DNA of 64,000 nucleotides from Pseudomonas wenzhouensis (GTDB lineage Bacteria > Pseudomonadota > Gammaproteobacteria > Pseudomonadales > Pseudomonadaceae). Below, piece after piece: positions 26,877 through 35,748 of this stretch. The position numbers and the translations under genes were made by a program. The stretch is from assembly GCF_021029445.1 (NCBI RefSeq), contig NZ_CP072610.1, positions 2,046,001 through 2,110,000 of the forward strand. The letters run 5' to 3'. The notes beneath the pieces were generated by a model. It saw only the letters and a list, made by a program, of their open reading frames with translations. It did not search any database and was not told the DNA's origin. Position 1 is the first letter of the stretch. Every line of letters begins with the position of its first letter.

Positions 26877-26910
26877 TTCCCCATGATCAGCAGGTGCATT
26901 GGGGCGTGAT

Positions 26911-28074
26911 ATGGCCTTGGAACAGTCGGAGGGCGTGCTCAGCGCCGTCTCCAGCACGAAGGATGTGGAATTGGCCGCCCAGGAACTGGCACGCCAGCTG
27001 ATCCATCCTTACCTCGGTTTCGTGCTGTTCTTCTGCTCGGCCGAATACGATCTCGACGGCCTCGGCCAGGCGCTGGAGGCCCATTTTGGAGGCGTCAGCC
27101 TGGTGGGCTGTACCAGCGCCGGTGAGATCACCCCGCAGGGCTATGGCCGTGGCTGCGTGGTGGCGCTGGGCTTCGACCTGCGCTGCTTCTCCATCGCCAG
27201 CGTGCTGATCGACGAGATGGAGCGCTTCAATCTGCTCGATGCGCAGCATCTGGTCGATGGCCTGGTCAAGGATTGCCGCAGCAACGAGCTGGCCTCGATC
27301 AAGGGCCACAGCTTCGCCCTGACCCTGCTCGACGGCTTGTCCAGCCGCGAAGAACTGGTGCTCGGCGCACTCAGTGCGGCGCTGGGCAGCATCCCGCACT
27401 TCGGCGGCTCGGCCGGCGATGACAACCACCTGACCCACACCCACGTCTATCACGGCGGCCGCTTCCACAGCGGTGCAGCGGTCGTGGTGCTGTTCAATAC
27501 CTGGCTGGAGTTCGAGGTGTTCAGCACCCACCACATCCAACCCAGCGCGGAAAAGCTGGTGGTGACGAGCGCCGACAGCGCCACGCGCCGGGTCTATGAA
27601 CTCAATGCCGCACCGGCCGCGCAGGAATATGCCGAGCTGATCGGTGTGCCGATCGAGGCGCTGGATCTGCGCGCGTTCGCCGCCTATCCGCTGGCGGTAC
27701 GGATCAGCGATCACTACTACGTGCGCTCGATCCAGCAGGTGCACGACGACCTCAGCCTGACCTTCTACTGCGCGGTGGAGAACGGCATCGTCCTCACCGC
27801 CATGCATCCCGGCCCCTTGCTGCCCAACCTGCAGCAACTGTTCGCCGGGCTGGAGCAGCGCCTCGGTCCGCTGCTGCTGACCATCGGCTGCGACTGCTTC
27901 CTGCGTCGCCTGGAGATCGAGAACGATGGCGGCGTCGAGTCGGTCGCCACGCTGCTGCGCCAGCAGCGGGTGATCGGCTTCAACACCTACGGAGAGCAGT
28001 TCAATGGCATGCACATCAACCAGACCTTTACCGGTGTCGCCATTGGCCGACCTGTTGGGCGTGCCGAGCGCTGA
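26911..28074 (+). CDS. FIST-domain sensory protein
   Basis: 387 residues from the ATG at 26911. An N-terminal FIST domain (about 20-210, with LVGCTSAGEITPQG and HFGGSAGDDNHL) is followed by the FIST_C domain (about 215-365, ending VIGFNTYGEQFNGMHINQTFTGVAIG). FIST domains are thought to bind small ligands such as amino acids. The gene overlaps the kinase gene that follows by about 70 bp, so the product probably passes its signal to that kinase. The pair corresponds to PA1975-PA1976 beside the exa genes. Confidence 0.9.
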   Translation: MALEQSEGVLSAVSSTKDVELAAQELARQLIHPYLGFVLFFCSAEYDLDGLGQALEAHFGGVSLVGCTSAGEITPQGYGRGCVVALGFDLRCFSIASVLIDEMERFNLLDAQHLVDGLVKDCRSNELASIKGHSFALTLLDGLSSREELVLGALSAALGSIPHFGGSAGDDNHLTHTHVYHGGRFHSGAAVVVLFNTWLEFEVFSTHHIQPSAEKLVVTSADSATRRVYELNAAPAAQEYAELIGVPIEALDLRAFAAYPLAVRISDHYYVRSIQQVHDDLSLTFYCAVENGIVLTAMHPGPLLPNLQQLFAGLEQRLGPLLLTIGCDCFLRRLEIENDGGVESVATLLRQQRVIGFNTYGEQFNGMHINQTFTGVAIGRPVGRAER

Positions 28075-30646
28075 GCTGCAGGCACGCTGTACGGCGCTGG
28101 AGCATGAAAACGCCAAGCTCAGGCGCATCAACGCCGCGCTGATCGAGCGGGTCGAGTCGATCCATTCCCGTGGCGATGACGCCTACGCGGCCTTCCAGCA
28201 TTCGGTGGTACTGTCCGAGCAGGTGCGCGAGCGCACCGACGCGCTGAACCAGGCAATGGCCGAACTGAAATCCAGCAACCAGTTGCTCAGCGACGCGCGG
28301 CTGCGTGCCGAGACCGCGCACCAGCATTTGATCGACGCCATCGAGAGTATCTCCGACGCCTTCGTGCTGTTCGATGATCGCCAGCGCATCGTGCTGTTCA
28401 ACAGCCGTTTCAAGGCGCTCTGGGCGCGCAGCCGCGCGCGCATCGGCACCGGCACGCGGCTGGAGGAGATTCGCCGGCTGAGCCGCAGCACCGGCCTGGT
28501 GGTGGAGGCACAGTTGGGCAAGGAGGGCGAGCCGAGCCTGTTCCGCCTGCAGGATGGACGCTGGGTGCAGGTCAGCGAGCGGCCGACCCGCGAGGGCGGG
28601 CTGGTGATCCTCTACACCGACATCACCGAGGTGAAGCAGAGCGAGGCGTTGCGCCGCGAGCAGGCCCTGGCGCAGAAGTCGCGCCTGCTGCAGCGCGCGG
28701 TCGACAACCTGTCGCAGGGCATGGCCATGGTCAATTCCGAGGGCGCGCTGGAGTTGTGGAACCACCGTTTCCTCGAGCTCTGCGGGCTGGCGCCGATCAA
28801 CGCCCATCGGCCGTTCGCCGAAGTGATGGCGGAAAGCGAACTTGAGCCGCTGACCCCGGACAGCCGCGATGCCACCGGCAAACCGCTGCGCCAGGTGGAG
28901 GTGCGCCTGTTCGACGGGCGCATGCTGGAAGTGCGCACCCATCCGTTGCCCACCGGCGGCTTCGTCAACACCTTCACCGATATCACCGAGCGCCATCGCC
29001 AGGCTCAGGCGCTGAGTGACAGCGAGCGCTGGATTCGCCTGATCACCGACCACGTGCCGGCGCTGATCGCCTACCTGTCGGCCGACCTGGTCTATGAATT
29101 CACCAACAAGGTCTACGAGGAATGGTACTGCTGGCCGCGCGGCGCCATGCTTGGCCAGAGCCTGCGCGAAGTGCACAGCGAGGAGCATTGCCAGCGCCTG
29201 GAGCCCTACGTCGAACTGGCGCTGTCCGGCGAGAGCGTGACCTTCGAATTCGCCGAAACCAACCACAACGGCCAGGAACGCTACATGCTGCGTTCCTATG
29301 TACCCAACCGTCAGGCCAGTGGCGAGGTGGTCGGCATCTTCGTGCTGATCCGCGATATCACCGAGCGTCGCCGCACGGCCGAAGCGCTACACCAGGCTTA
29401 TCAACACCTGGAACAGCGGGTGCGCGAGCGCACCGCCGAACTGACCACGGTGAATGACCAACTGCGCCGCGAGATCGACGAGCGCACGCAGATGGAAGCG
29501 CGCCTGCGTGAGGCCAAGGGCGAAGCCGAGCAGGCCAACCTGTCCAAGACCAAGTTCCTCGCCGCCGTCAGCCACGACCTGCTGCAACCGCTCAACGCCG
29601 CTCGGCTGTTCACCAGCGCCCTGCTGGAGAAGAACGACCTGAGTGGCTGCGCGCCACTGGTGCGCAACGTCAGCAACTCGCTGGAAGACGTGGAAAGCCT
29701 GCTCGGCACGCTGGTGGACATTTCCAAGCTCGATGCCGGGGTGATCAAGCCCGATATCGCGCCATTCGCCGTCAGCGAGCTGCTGGAGAACCTGGCCGCC
29801 GAGTATCACCAGATCGCCGGTAGCGAGGGTTTGCGCCTGGACTACCTGCCCAGCTCGGCCCTGGTGCGCAGCGACGTGCAGCTGCTGGCGCGGATTCTGC
29901 GCAACTTCTTGAGCAACGCCATTCGCTACACCGCCAGCGGGCGCATCCTGCTGGGCTGCCGGCGGCGCGGCAACAGCCTGTCCATCGAAGTCTGGGACAC
30001 CGGCATCGGTATCGCCCAGGACAAGCGGGTGGAGATTTTCCAGGAGTTCAAACGCGGCGATAACGTGCAGCGCAAGCAGGATCGTGGTCTGGGCCTTGGC
30101 CTGGCGATCGTCGAGAAGATCGCACGCATGCTTGGCCACCGCATTCGCGTCGCGTCGCAGCAGGGCAGGGGCTCGATGTTTGCCGTCGAGGTGCCGCTGA
30201 CCCGCCGCGCGCCGCGCGTGCGTGCCGTGCAGGACTGCCCGGATCTGCTGCTTGAACGCCTCAGCGGTGCGCGGGTCTGGGTGCTGGATAACGACGCGGC
30301 GATCTGCGCCGGCATGCGCACCCTGCTCGAAGGCTGGGGCTGTCGGGTGGTTACCGCCCTGAGTGAAGAAGACCTGGCGCGCCAGGTGGACAACTACCAC
30401 GCCGAGGCTGACCTGCTGATTGCCGACTATCACCTCGACGACGAGCGCAATGGCGTCGACGCGGTGGCGCAGATCAACGCCCGACGCAGTACGCCGCTAC
30501 CAGCGCTGATGATCACCGCCAACTACAGTAACGAGCTCAAGCAGCAGATGCGCGAACTGGGCCATAGCCTGCTGCACAAACCGGTACGGCCGATGAAGCT
30601 GAAGGCGGCGATGAGCCATTTGATGGAGCGTGGGGCGGGGGCTTGA
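28004..30646 (+). CDS. Soluble PAS-containing hybrid histidine kinase (ErcS'-like)
   Basis: About 880 residues if the ATG at 28004 is used; a GTG near 28037 would remove 11. There is no membrane segment. An N-terminal coiled coil precedes three PAS domains (about 105-215, 230-330 and 345-465). The HisKA phospho-acceptor His is near 524 (VSHDLLQPLNAARLF), followed by an HATPase with NFLSNAIRYT and GLGLGLAIVEKIA. The C-terminal receiver (about 755-875) has Asp near 807 (LIADYHLDDE). It is closely related to ErcS at 61842-63566. It probably feeds the exa regulatory cascade with the FIST protein as its input. Confidence 0.88.
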   Translation: MACTSTRPLPVSPLADLLGVPSAELQARCTALEHENAKLRRINAALIERVESIHSRGDDAYAAFQHSVVLSEQVRERTDALNQAMAELKSSNQLLSDARLRAETAHQHLIDAIESISDAFVLFDDRQRIVLFNSRFKALWARSRARIGTGTRLEEIRRLSRSTGLVVEAQLGKEGEPSLFRLQDGRWVQVSERPTREGGLVILYTDITEVKQSEALRREQALAQKSRLLQRAVDNLSQGMAMVNSEGALELWNHRFLELCGLAPINAHRPFAEVMAESELEPLTPDSRDATGKPLRQVEVRLFDGRMLEVRTHPLPTGGFVNTFTDITERHRQAQALSDSERWIRLITDHVPALIAYLSADLVYEFTNKVYEEWYCWPRGAMLGQSLREVHSEEHCQRLEPYVELALSGESVTFEFAETNHNGQERYMLRSYVPNRQASGEVVGIFVLIRDITERRRTAEALHQAYQHLEQRVRERTAELTTVNDQLRREIDERTQMEARLREAKGEAEQANLSKTKFLAAVSHDLLQPLNAARLFTSALLEKNDLSGCAPLVRNVSNSLEDVESLLGTLVDISKLDAGVIKPDIAPFAVSELLENLAAEYHQIAGSEGLRLDYLPSSALVRSDVQLLARILRNFLSNAIRYTASGRILLGCRRRGNSLSIEVWDTGIGIAQDKRVEIFQEFKRGDNVQRKQDRGLGLGLAIVEKIARMLGHRIRVASQQGRGSMFAVEVPLTRRAPRVRAVQDCPDLLLERLSGARVWVLDNDAAICAGMRTLLEGWGCRVVTALSEEDLARQVDNYHAEADLLIADYHLDDERNGVDAVAQINARRSTPLPALMITANYSNELKQQMRELGHSLLHKPVRPMKLKAAMSHLMERGAGA

Positions 30647-30650
30647 AACC

Positions 30651-30737
30651 CGGTGCGCACGGCGCACCCTACGATGTACTCGCATGACGCCAACCGCGCA
30701 GGCGGCCTCGATCCCGTAGGGTGCGCTGCGCGCACCG
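30651..30737. repeat. REP pair (GCACCCTAC type)
   Basis: CGGTGCGCACGGCGCACCCT and the facing GTAGGGTGCGCTGCGCGCAC lie 44 bp apart, between the kinase and the acetyltransferase gene. Confidence 0.85.
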
Positions 30738-30823
30738 ATGCGAGCCCGCAGCCCTGATGCAATACGGGGAGGATCATGCCGTTCTGCCCCGGATTGCATC
30801 CGGGCTACGATGCGGGTGCGCCG

Positions 30824-31243
30824 TCAATCATCCGCGATCAGGCGTTTGCCCAGGCTGACCGAGGCATCGACCTTGTAGCCAAGCCGCTCATAGAAGGCCA
30901 ATGCCGCTGCGTTGCTGTCGCGCACCTGCAGGCTGAGTTTGGGACAGCCCAGGGCCAGAAGTTGCACTTCGATATGCGTCATCAGCTGACGGGCCAGGCC
31001 CTGCTGGCGTTGCTCCGGGCACACCGCCAGGTAGTTGACCCAGCCGCGATGCCCCTCGTAGCCGGCCATGGCCGAGGCCACCAGTTTACCGTCGATCTCA
31101 CCGACCAGAAACAGCTCGGGCTGCACCGTCAGCTTGCGTTGGATGTCCTTGTGCGGGTCGTTCCACGGACGGGTCAGGTCGCAGCGTTGCCAGAGATCGA
31201 CGACGGCAGCTTCGTCAGCGAGCCGGAAGGGGCGGATATGCAT
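30824..31243 (-). CDS. GNAT-family N-acetyltransferase, YpeA-like
   Basis: 139 residues from the ATG at 31243 (MHIRPFRLADEAAVVDLW). The acetyl-CoA-binding motif A reads VCPEQRQQGLARQLM, and motif B contains FYERLGYKVD. Length and the opening match the YpeA acetyltransferases. Its substrate is unknown, and nothing ties it to alcohol oxidation. It stands between the hybrid kinase and erbR. Confidence 0.88.
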   Translation of the reverse strand: MHIRPFRLADEAAVVDLWQRCDLTRPWNDPHKDIQRKLTVQPELFLVGEIDGKLVASAMAGYEGHRGWVNYLAVCPEQRQQGLARQLMTHIEVQLLALGCPKLSLQVRDSNAAALAFYERLGYKVDASVSLGKRLIADD

Positions 31244-31397
31244 GGTGGACTCCAATCGGTGAGGCCGCCGTTTTAGCACGGCTTGATGACGGGAGTCAGG
31301 GCAACCTCGTTCGACACTCCCGCGAAGGCGCGAGCCCAGTTGCATCTCGGCTTCTGGCTTCACGACTGCGCGGGAATGACGGCTAACCTATCGGACG

Positions 31398-32063
31398 TCA
31401 GCGCCGCAGATAGGAGGCGAAATCGATATCGCCGGCCGAGAGAATCGCTTGCACGCGGTTGTGCACGTTGAGCTTGCGCAGGATGGCCGAGACGTGGGCT
31501 TTGACCGTGGTTTCGGCGATATCCAGGCTGTAGGCGATCTGCTTGTTCGACTCGCCCTTGGTCATGCGTTCGAGCACCAGCAACTGCTTGCGCGTCAGCG
31601 CCTGCAGCAGCTCCGGGGCGATGCTGGGGTGGTCGAGGTGCTGGCGCGAGCTGCCGCTCTTCTGCGAACGGATGATGTCCGGCGGCAGATAAACGTTACC
31701 GTCGAGAATCTGCGCGATGGCGTCGGTCATCTGTGCCCGTGGCGAGGACTTGGTGATGAACCCAACCGCACCATAGGTGATGGCCTGCAGCACGATCTGC
31801 TTGTCCTGCTCGGCGGAGACGATCACCACCGGGATGGTTGGCGCCTCGTTGCGCAGGTTCATCAGCCCGCCCAGGCCATGCATGCCAGGCATGTTCAGGT
31901 CGAGCAGGATCAGGTCCAGGTCGTCGTGGCTCTGGGTCAGCTCCAGGGCGCTGTCCAGGTCGGCGGTTTCCATGATCTCGCTGCCGGGAAACCCGTCGGC
32001 GATGACGTTATGGATGGCTTCACGAAACAGCGGATGGTCGTCGGCAATCAGAATCTTGTACAT
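31398..32063 (-). CDS. erbR: LuxR-family response regulator ErbR (AgmR)
   Basis: 221 residues. The receiver has D8-D9 and phospho-acceptor D55 ([11 protein letters not shown]). The C-terminal LuxR HTH (about 150-215) reads [20 protein letters not shown] and then [15 protein letters not shown]. ErbR/AgmR is the regulator at the base of the ethanol-oxidation hierarchy in P. aeruginosa and P. putida; it activates pqq, exaBC and other genes. No kinase gene is directly adjacent, and ErcS or ErcS' are candidate partners. The shared CTACTACCAA boxes in this window may be its binding sites. Confidence 0.92.
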   Translation of the reverse strand: MYKILIADDHPLFREAIHNVIADGFPGSEIMETADLDSALELTQSHDDLDLILLDLNMPGMHGLGGLMNLRNEAPTIPVVIVSAEQDKQIVLQAITYGAVGFITKSSPRAQMTDAIAQILDGNVYLPPDIIRSQKSGSSRQHLDHPSIAPELLQALTRKQLLVLERMTKGESNKQIAYSLDIAETTVKAHVSAILRKLNVHNRVQAILSAGDIDFASYLRR

Positions 32064-32086
32064 GGCCTTGCACCTCGTTGTCGTGA

Positions 32087-32662
32087 TTATGGGTTGGCAG
32101 TGGGCGTGAGGAAAGCAGCAGGCAATTCGGCCGGTTGGGCGGGCGCCATCGGCAGGCCGGCCTGTTCCCAGGAGTCGATACCATCACGATACCAATACAG
32201 CTGGCGGTATCCCATGGCATGGGCGCGTCGCGCGGCGTTCCAGCTCGGCCAGCAGTCGGGGCGGCAGTAGAAAACGAAAGGCTTGTCCAGGTCGCCTTTA
32301 CTGGCCTGGTTCAGGTAATGGGTGAAGTAGCGCAGCCATAGCGCTTCCAGGTTTCCGCTGCCGGTGTTGGGTAGCCACAGACTGCCGGGGATGTTGGCGT
32401 GGGGCTCTTCTTCGATGAAGCGATCATGGCGCCACAGCTGACGGTAGACATCGACCAGTTGAACATCGGGGCGTTCGTCGAGCAGCTTTTGCAGGGCGGG
32501 AGTATCGAGAACCTGAACACCCTCAAGCGTTGACGGTGTCGGGCTGCGGTACTGGCTGCTGCGATAACCGTCGGCGTCGAACAGATCTTCGGCGTGCGCA
32601 AGGCAGGCCAGTAACACCGAGGCGAGCATCAGGCCTGCTTGCACGGGCAGACGGTACTTCAT
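32087..32662 (-). CDS. PQQ-catabolism-associated CXXXCW (rhodanese-like) periplasmic protein
   Basis: 191 residues from the ATG at 32662: signal peptide 1-24 (ending AHAE), then a rhodanese-like domain with the diagnostic [14 protein letters not shown], Cys133 and Cys137. This family is found only with PQQ-dependent dehydrogenase loci. The paired Cys may carry out redox or sulfur chemistry in the periplasm; its exact role is not known. It lies 23 bp upstream of erbR on the same strand, so the two may form one operon. Upstream is a promoter of the exa-regulon type. Confidence 0.88.
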   Translation of the reverse strand: MKYRLPVQAGLMLASVLLACLAHAEDLFDADGYRSSQYRSPTPSTLEGVQVLDTPALQKLLDERPDVQLVDVYRQLWRHDRFIEEEPHANIPGSLWLPNTGSGNLEALWLRYFTHYLNQASKGDLDKPFVFYCRPDCWPSWNAARRAHAMGYRQLYWYRDGIDSWEQAGLPMAPAQPAELPAAFLTPTANP

Positions 32663-32691
32663 GGCAAGGTCTCTAGTTATTTTTGTAGCGG

Positions 32692-32759
32692 TATTACAGG
32701 CCATGGTCGCAGGCTTGGGAATTCTACGTTGGAGAGGAAAACCAGTACCAAAGTAGTAG
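32692..32759 (-). promoter_or_regulatory. Putative exa-regulon promoter of the CXXXCW/erbR operon
   Basis: On the minus strand, CTACTACTTT (32759-32750) is followed after exactly 51 nt by TGTAATA (32698-32692). A CCAA ends 30 nt before it, close to the second-box position seen in related promoters. The start codon lies 30 bp further on. Confidence 0.55.
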
Positions 32760-32790
32760 ATGTGGCTGGTGGGGAGTGCCTGGAATTGAT

Positions 32791-32911
32791 GGCTCCCACG
32801 CTCTGCGTGGGAGCAGATGAAATGGCGCTCTGCGCCATTGCTGACTGACGGCAAGTTCGACAGCGGACGCGGAGCGTCCTGGGATGCATTCCCACGCGGA
32901 GCGTGGGAACG
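32791..32911. repeat. REP-like pair (CCCACGC-CTGC-GTGGG type)
   Basis: CTCCCACGCTCTGCGTGGGA and TCCCACGCGGAGCGTGGGAA are two short palindromes 75 bp apart, with GACGCGGAGCGTC between. A related array is at 40644-40770. Confidence 0.8.
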
Positions 32912-32918
32912 ATCATGT

Positions 32919-33710
32919 TCAGCCCGCCTTGCGCAGCGCGGCATGCTGCGGGTTGAAGCTGGCTACGGCGAGCAGCGTCAGTAATACCGTCAGGCCGGCG
33001 CAGATCAGCAGCGCCTCGATATGCAGGCGCAGGTAAAGCGCGTTGCGCACTAGCTCAACGGCATGGGTGAAGGGGTTGAACGCACACAGCCAATACAGCC
33101 ACTCGCTGGACTCGCGCATCTTCCACAGCGGGTACAGCGCCGACGACAGGAAGAACATCGGGAAGATGACGAAATTCATCACCCCGGCGAAGTTCTCCAA
33201 CTGGCGAATGCCGTTGGACAACAGCAGCCCCAGGGCGCTGAGCAGCAGCGCCACCAGCAGCAGCGCCGGCAGTGCGGCGAGCAGGCCCCAGGCTGGCGGC
33301 TGCACGCCGTAGACCCAGGCAATGCCAAGGAAGGCATAGACCTGCAGCAGCGAGATCAGCGCCGTGGCCAGCAGCTTGGCTACCAACAGGAAGGCGCGCG
33401 GCAGCGGGCTGGTGAGCAGCACGCGCATGCTGCCCATCTCGCGGTCGTAGACCATCGACAGCGAACCCTGCATGCCGTTGAACAGCAGGATCATGCAGGC
33501 CAGGCCCGGCACGATGTAGGTGTCGTAGGTGATGTAGGTGTCGTACGGCTCGATGATGGCGATGCCCAGCGCGGCACGGAAACCGGTGGCGAATACCAGC
33601 AGCCACAGCAACGGGCGCACCAGGGCGCTGAGAAAACGCGAGCGCTGCAGGACGAAACGCAGCCATTCGCGAAGGACGATGCCGCGCAGGCATTCCCAGT
33701 AGGCGGTCAT
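32919..33710 (-). CDS. ABC-2 type transporter permease of the PQQ locus
   Basis: 263 residues, six predicted membrane helices. The ABC-2 (DrrB-like) export core reads VPGLACMILLFNGMQGSLSMVYDREMGSMRVLLTSPLPR. Its start overlaps the ATPase stop (ATGA), so the two subunits are coupled. The same permease accompanies PQQ alcohol dehydrogenases in P. putida, where this transporter set has been linked to growth at low lanthanide levels (from memory). A short repeated peptide YDTYITYDTYI sits near residue 57. Confidence 0.88.
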   Translation of the reverse strand: MTAYWECLRGIVLREWLRFVLQRSRFLSALVRPLLWLLVFATGFRAALGIAIIEPYDTYITYDTYIVPGLACMILLFNGMQGSLSMVYDREMGSMRVLLTSPLPRAFLLVAKLLATALISLLQVYAFLGIAWVYGVQPPAWGLLAALPALLLVALLLSALGLLLSNGIRQLENFAGVMNFVIFPMFFLSSALYPLWKMRESSEWLYWLCAFNPFTHAVELVRNALYLRLHIEALLICAGLTVLLTLLAVASFNPQHAALRKAG

Positions 33711-34531
33711 CAGCTAGCTCCTCGCGTAGGGTGCGCCCTGCGCACCGGGGCCGTTTCATCATCGCCAACGTCGTCGGCACGCTTCGGCCGCAGCGCCTCA
33801 CGCACATGGCCACGGCCCAGCGCCTCGTCGCCGGTCAGGCGGGCGAAGCTGATGGCCAGGTCATCGCCGAACTGGCTGGCCTTGTCCCAGGCCACGCGCT
33901 CGCCGCGATGCAGGATCAGCAGGTCGTCGCTGGACTCGATCTCATCCAGCAGGTGGGTCGTCCACAGCACGCATAACCCCTGTTCGCGGCACAGGTTGCG
34001 CACGTGCCGCCCCAGCGCCAGGCGGCTGGCCGGATCGAGCCCGGCGCTGGCCTCGTCGAGCAGCAGCAGGCGCGGCTGGTGGAGCAGGGCGCGGGCAATC
34101 TCCACGCGGCGACGATGGCCGCCGTTGAGCGTGCGCACCTTGTCGTGACGGCGCTCGGCGAGATCCTGACGTAACAGTTCCTCGTCGATACGCGCCTGCG
34201 CCTCGCGGCGCGGCATGCCGTGCAGCGCGGCGTGGTAGGCGAGGTTCTGCTGCACCGACAGGTCGAGATCCAGCGTGCTCTGCTGGAACACCACACCCAA
34301 CTGACGTAGCGCCTGGCGCGGTTCGTCGCGCAGGCTATGGCCGAAGATGCGGATGTCGCCCTGCTGCAAGTCGTACAGGCGGGTGAGCAGGGCGATCAGG
34401 GTCGACTTGCCGGCACCGTTGGGGCCGAGCAGGGCACCGAAGCGCCCCGGCGCCAGCTCGAAGGCCAGGTCATTGAGCGCCTGGCGGGCGCCATAGGCGA
34501 AACCGACGCCGCTCACCTCGAGCGCTTTCAT
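33710..34531 (-). CDS. ABC transporter ATP-binding subunit of the PQQ locus
   Basis: 273 residues from the ATG at 34531; longer starts would run through the upstream gene. Walker A is LLGPNGAGKSTLIALL. The signature region LNGGHRRRVEIARALLH is altered: LSGGQ has become LNGGH. Walker B is LLLLDEASAGLDP, with the switch His in TTHLLDE. The last residues (PVRRAHPTR) are encoded by half of a REP palindrome (33726-33746). The start overlaps the beta-propeller stop (ATGA), linking three genes in one operon. Confidence 0.9.
   Translation of the reverse strand: MKALEVSGVGFAYGARQALNDLAFELAPGRFGALLGPNGAGKSTLIALLTRLYDLQQGDIRIFGHSLRDEPRQALRQLGVVFQQSTLDLDLSVQQNLAYHAALHGMPRREAQARIDEELLRQDLAERRHDKVRTLNGGHRRRVEIARALLHQPRLLLLDEASAGLDPASRLALGRHVRNLCREQGLCVLWTTHLLDEIESSDDLLILHRGERVAWDKASQFGDDLAISFARLTGDEALGRGHVREALRPKRADDVGDDETAPVRRAHPTRGAS
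33726..33746. repeat. REP half-unit inside the ATPase C-terminus
   Basis: GTAGGGTGCGCCCTGCGCAC lies within the last 13 codons of the ATPase gene, in frame, and is the same repeat as at 7173 and 56437. Confidence 0.75.
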
Positions 34532-35493
34532 GGCGTCACCACCACGCCCCAGGGATAGCGGCCAACCTTGATCGACTTGGTCACCTTGAGCGTATCGACG
34601 TCGATCACCGATACGTCGCCACTGACGCCATTGGTGGTCAGCAGGCGCTTCTGATCCGGGGTGAACGCCAGGTGCCAGACGCGCCGGCCCACCAGCAGGT
34701 AGTCGAGAATCTCGTAGGTCTTGGCATCCACCACGGCCACATGGTTGGCCGGGCCCAGGGCGACGAAGGCGTACTTGCCGTCGTCGCTCAGCTTGACTCC
34801 GACCGGCTGCACCTTGTCCGGGTGTACGCCCTTGATGGCGAAGTTGAGCACCTTGAGCACCTGGCGCGAGTCGACGTCCAGCACAGTCACCGTGCCGCCG
34901 ATCTCGGCCGAGGCCCACAGGCGCTTGCCGTCCTTATCGAACTCGACGTGACGCGGGCGCTGGTCGACCAGGGTGTTGTCCACCAGTTGATGGGTGCTGG
35001 TGTCGATCCAGTGCAGCATGTTGGTGGTTTCGCTGGTGTTGACCGCCCACTTGCCGTCCGGGCTCACCGCCATGCCCTCCGGCTCCACGCCGACTTCGAT
35101 CTGCGCCAGCACTTCGTCGCTCTGGGTGTCGACCACGGTGACCAGGGCATCGTCCTCGTTGGAGATGTACAGCCAGCGGTCGTTGGGGTGCAGGGCGAAC
35201 TGCTCGGGATCGGCGCCGGAAGGCAGCTCCTTGATGATCGTGCGCGTGGCCAGATCCATCACCTGTACGCGGTCCGAATCGCTGGCGCAGATGTACAACA
35301 GCTTGTTGTCGGAAGACAGCAGCAGCCCGCGCGGGCGCATGCCGACGTCCAGGGTGGCGGTGACTTCCAGGCTGTCGAGGTCGATGACGCTGATGCTGTC
35401 ATCCTTCTCGTTGGACACGTAGGCAGTAGCGGCGAAGGCCGAGTGGCAGGCCAGGCTGAAGGCGACGGCGCAGGCGAGACGGGTCAGGCGCAT
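34528..35493 (-). CDS. PQQ-associated YVTN-family beta-propeller protein
   Basis: 321 residues from the ATG at 35493. A signal peptide (1-22, ending AFA) is followed by about seven YVTN blades, e.g. TAYVSNEKDDSISVIDLDSL, WLYISNEDDALVTVVDTQSD and RLLTTNGVSGDVSVIDVDTL. This is a periplasmic beta-propeller found next to the ABC exporter in PQQ loci. It may bind a metal or cofactor or serve the transporter; this is not settled. It ends with a 4-bp overlap onto the ATPase gene. Confidence 0.88.
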   Translation of the reverse strand: MRLTRLACAVAFSLACHSAFAATAYVSNEKDDSISVIDLDSLEVTATLDVGMRPRGLLLSSDNKLLYICASDSDRVQVMDLATRTIIKELPSGADPEQFALHPNDRWLYISNEDDALVTVVDTQSDEVLAQIEVGVEPEGMAVSPDGKWAVNTSETTNMLHWIDTSTHQLVDNTLVDQRPRHVEFDKDGKRLWASAEIGGTVTVLDVDSRQVLKVLNFAIKGVHPDKVQPVGVKLSDDGKYAFVALGPANHVAVVDAKTYEILDYLLVGRRVWHLAFTPDQKRLLTTNGVSGDVSVIDVDTLKVTKSIKVGRYPWGVVVTP

Positions 35494-35582
35494 GGGGTTG
35501 ATCCTCTTGTTGTTATTGCTTGGCGGTTTTCGCTGCTTACCTCGGAAGTTGGGGCAGCTCGGTTCAAAGTCGTACACATTTG

Positions 35583-35686
35583 CTCCCCTCTCCCATTTAT
35601 GGGAGAGGGGTTGGGGGAGAGGGCTGAAATACAGCGAAATGCCTGTATACCCCTCTCCCTAACCCTCTCCCCAGCGGGGCGAGGGG
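35583..35686. repeat. Palindromic repeat of CCCCTCTCCC/GGGAGAGGGG type
   Basis: CCCCTCTCCC-ATTTAT-GGGAGAGGGG, then CCCCTCTCCCTAACCCTCTC and GGGGCGAGGGG. This intergenic repeat lies between the binding-protein and beta-propeller genes and may terminate or attenuate transcription. Confidence 0.75.
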
Positions 35687-35748
35687 ACAGAATTTCTTCG
35701 CCTGTGACCATTACCTTCCACAGGACAATCGTGCTGAACGCTCAGCTG

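Noticed and set aside
33520..33560. Tandem repeat in the ABC permease (YDTYITYDTYI)
   Set aside because: Permeases of this family have a similar YxTYITYxxYI stretch, so it is probably not a new duplication.
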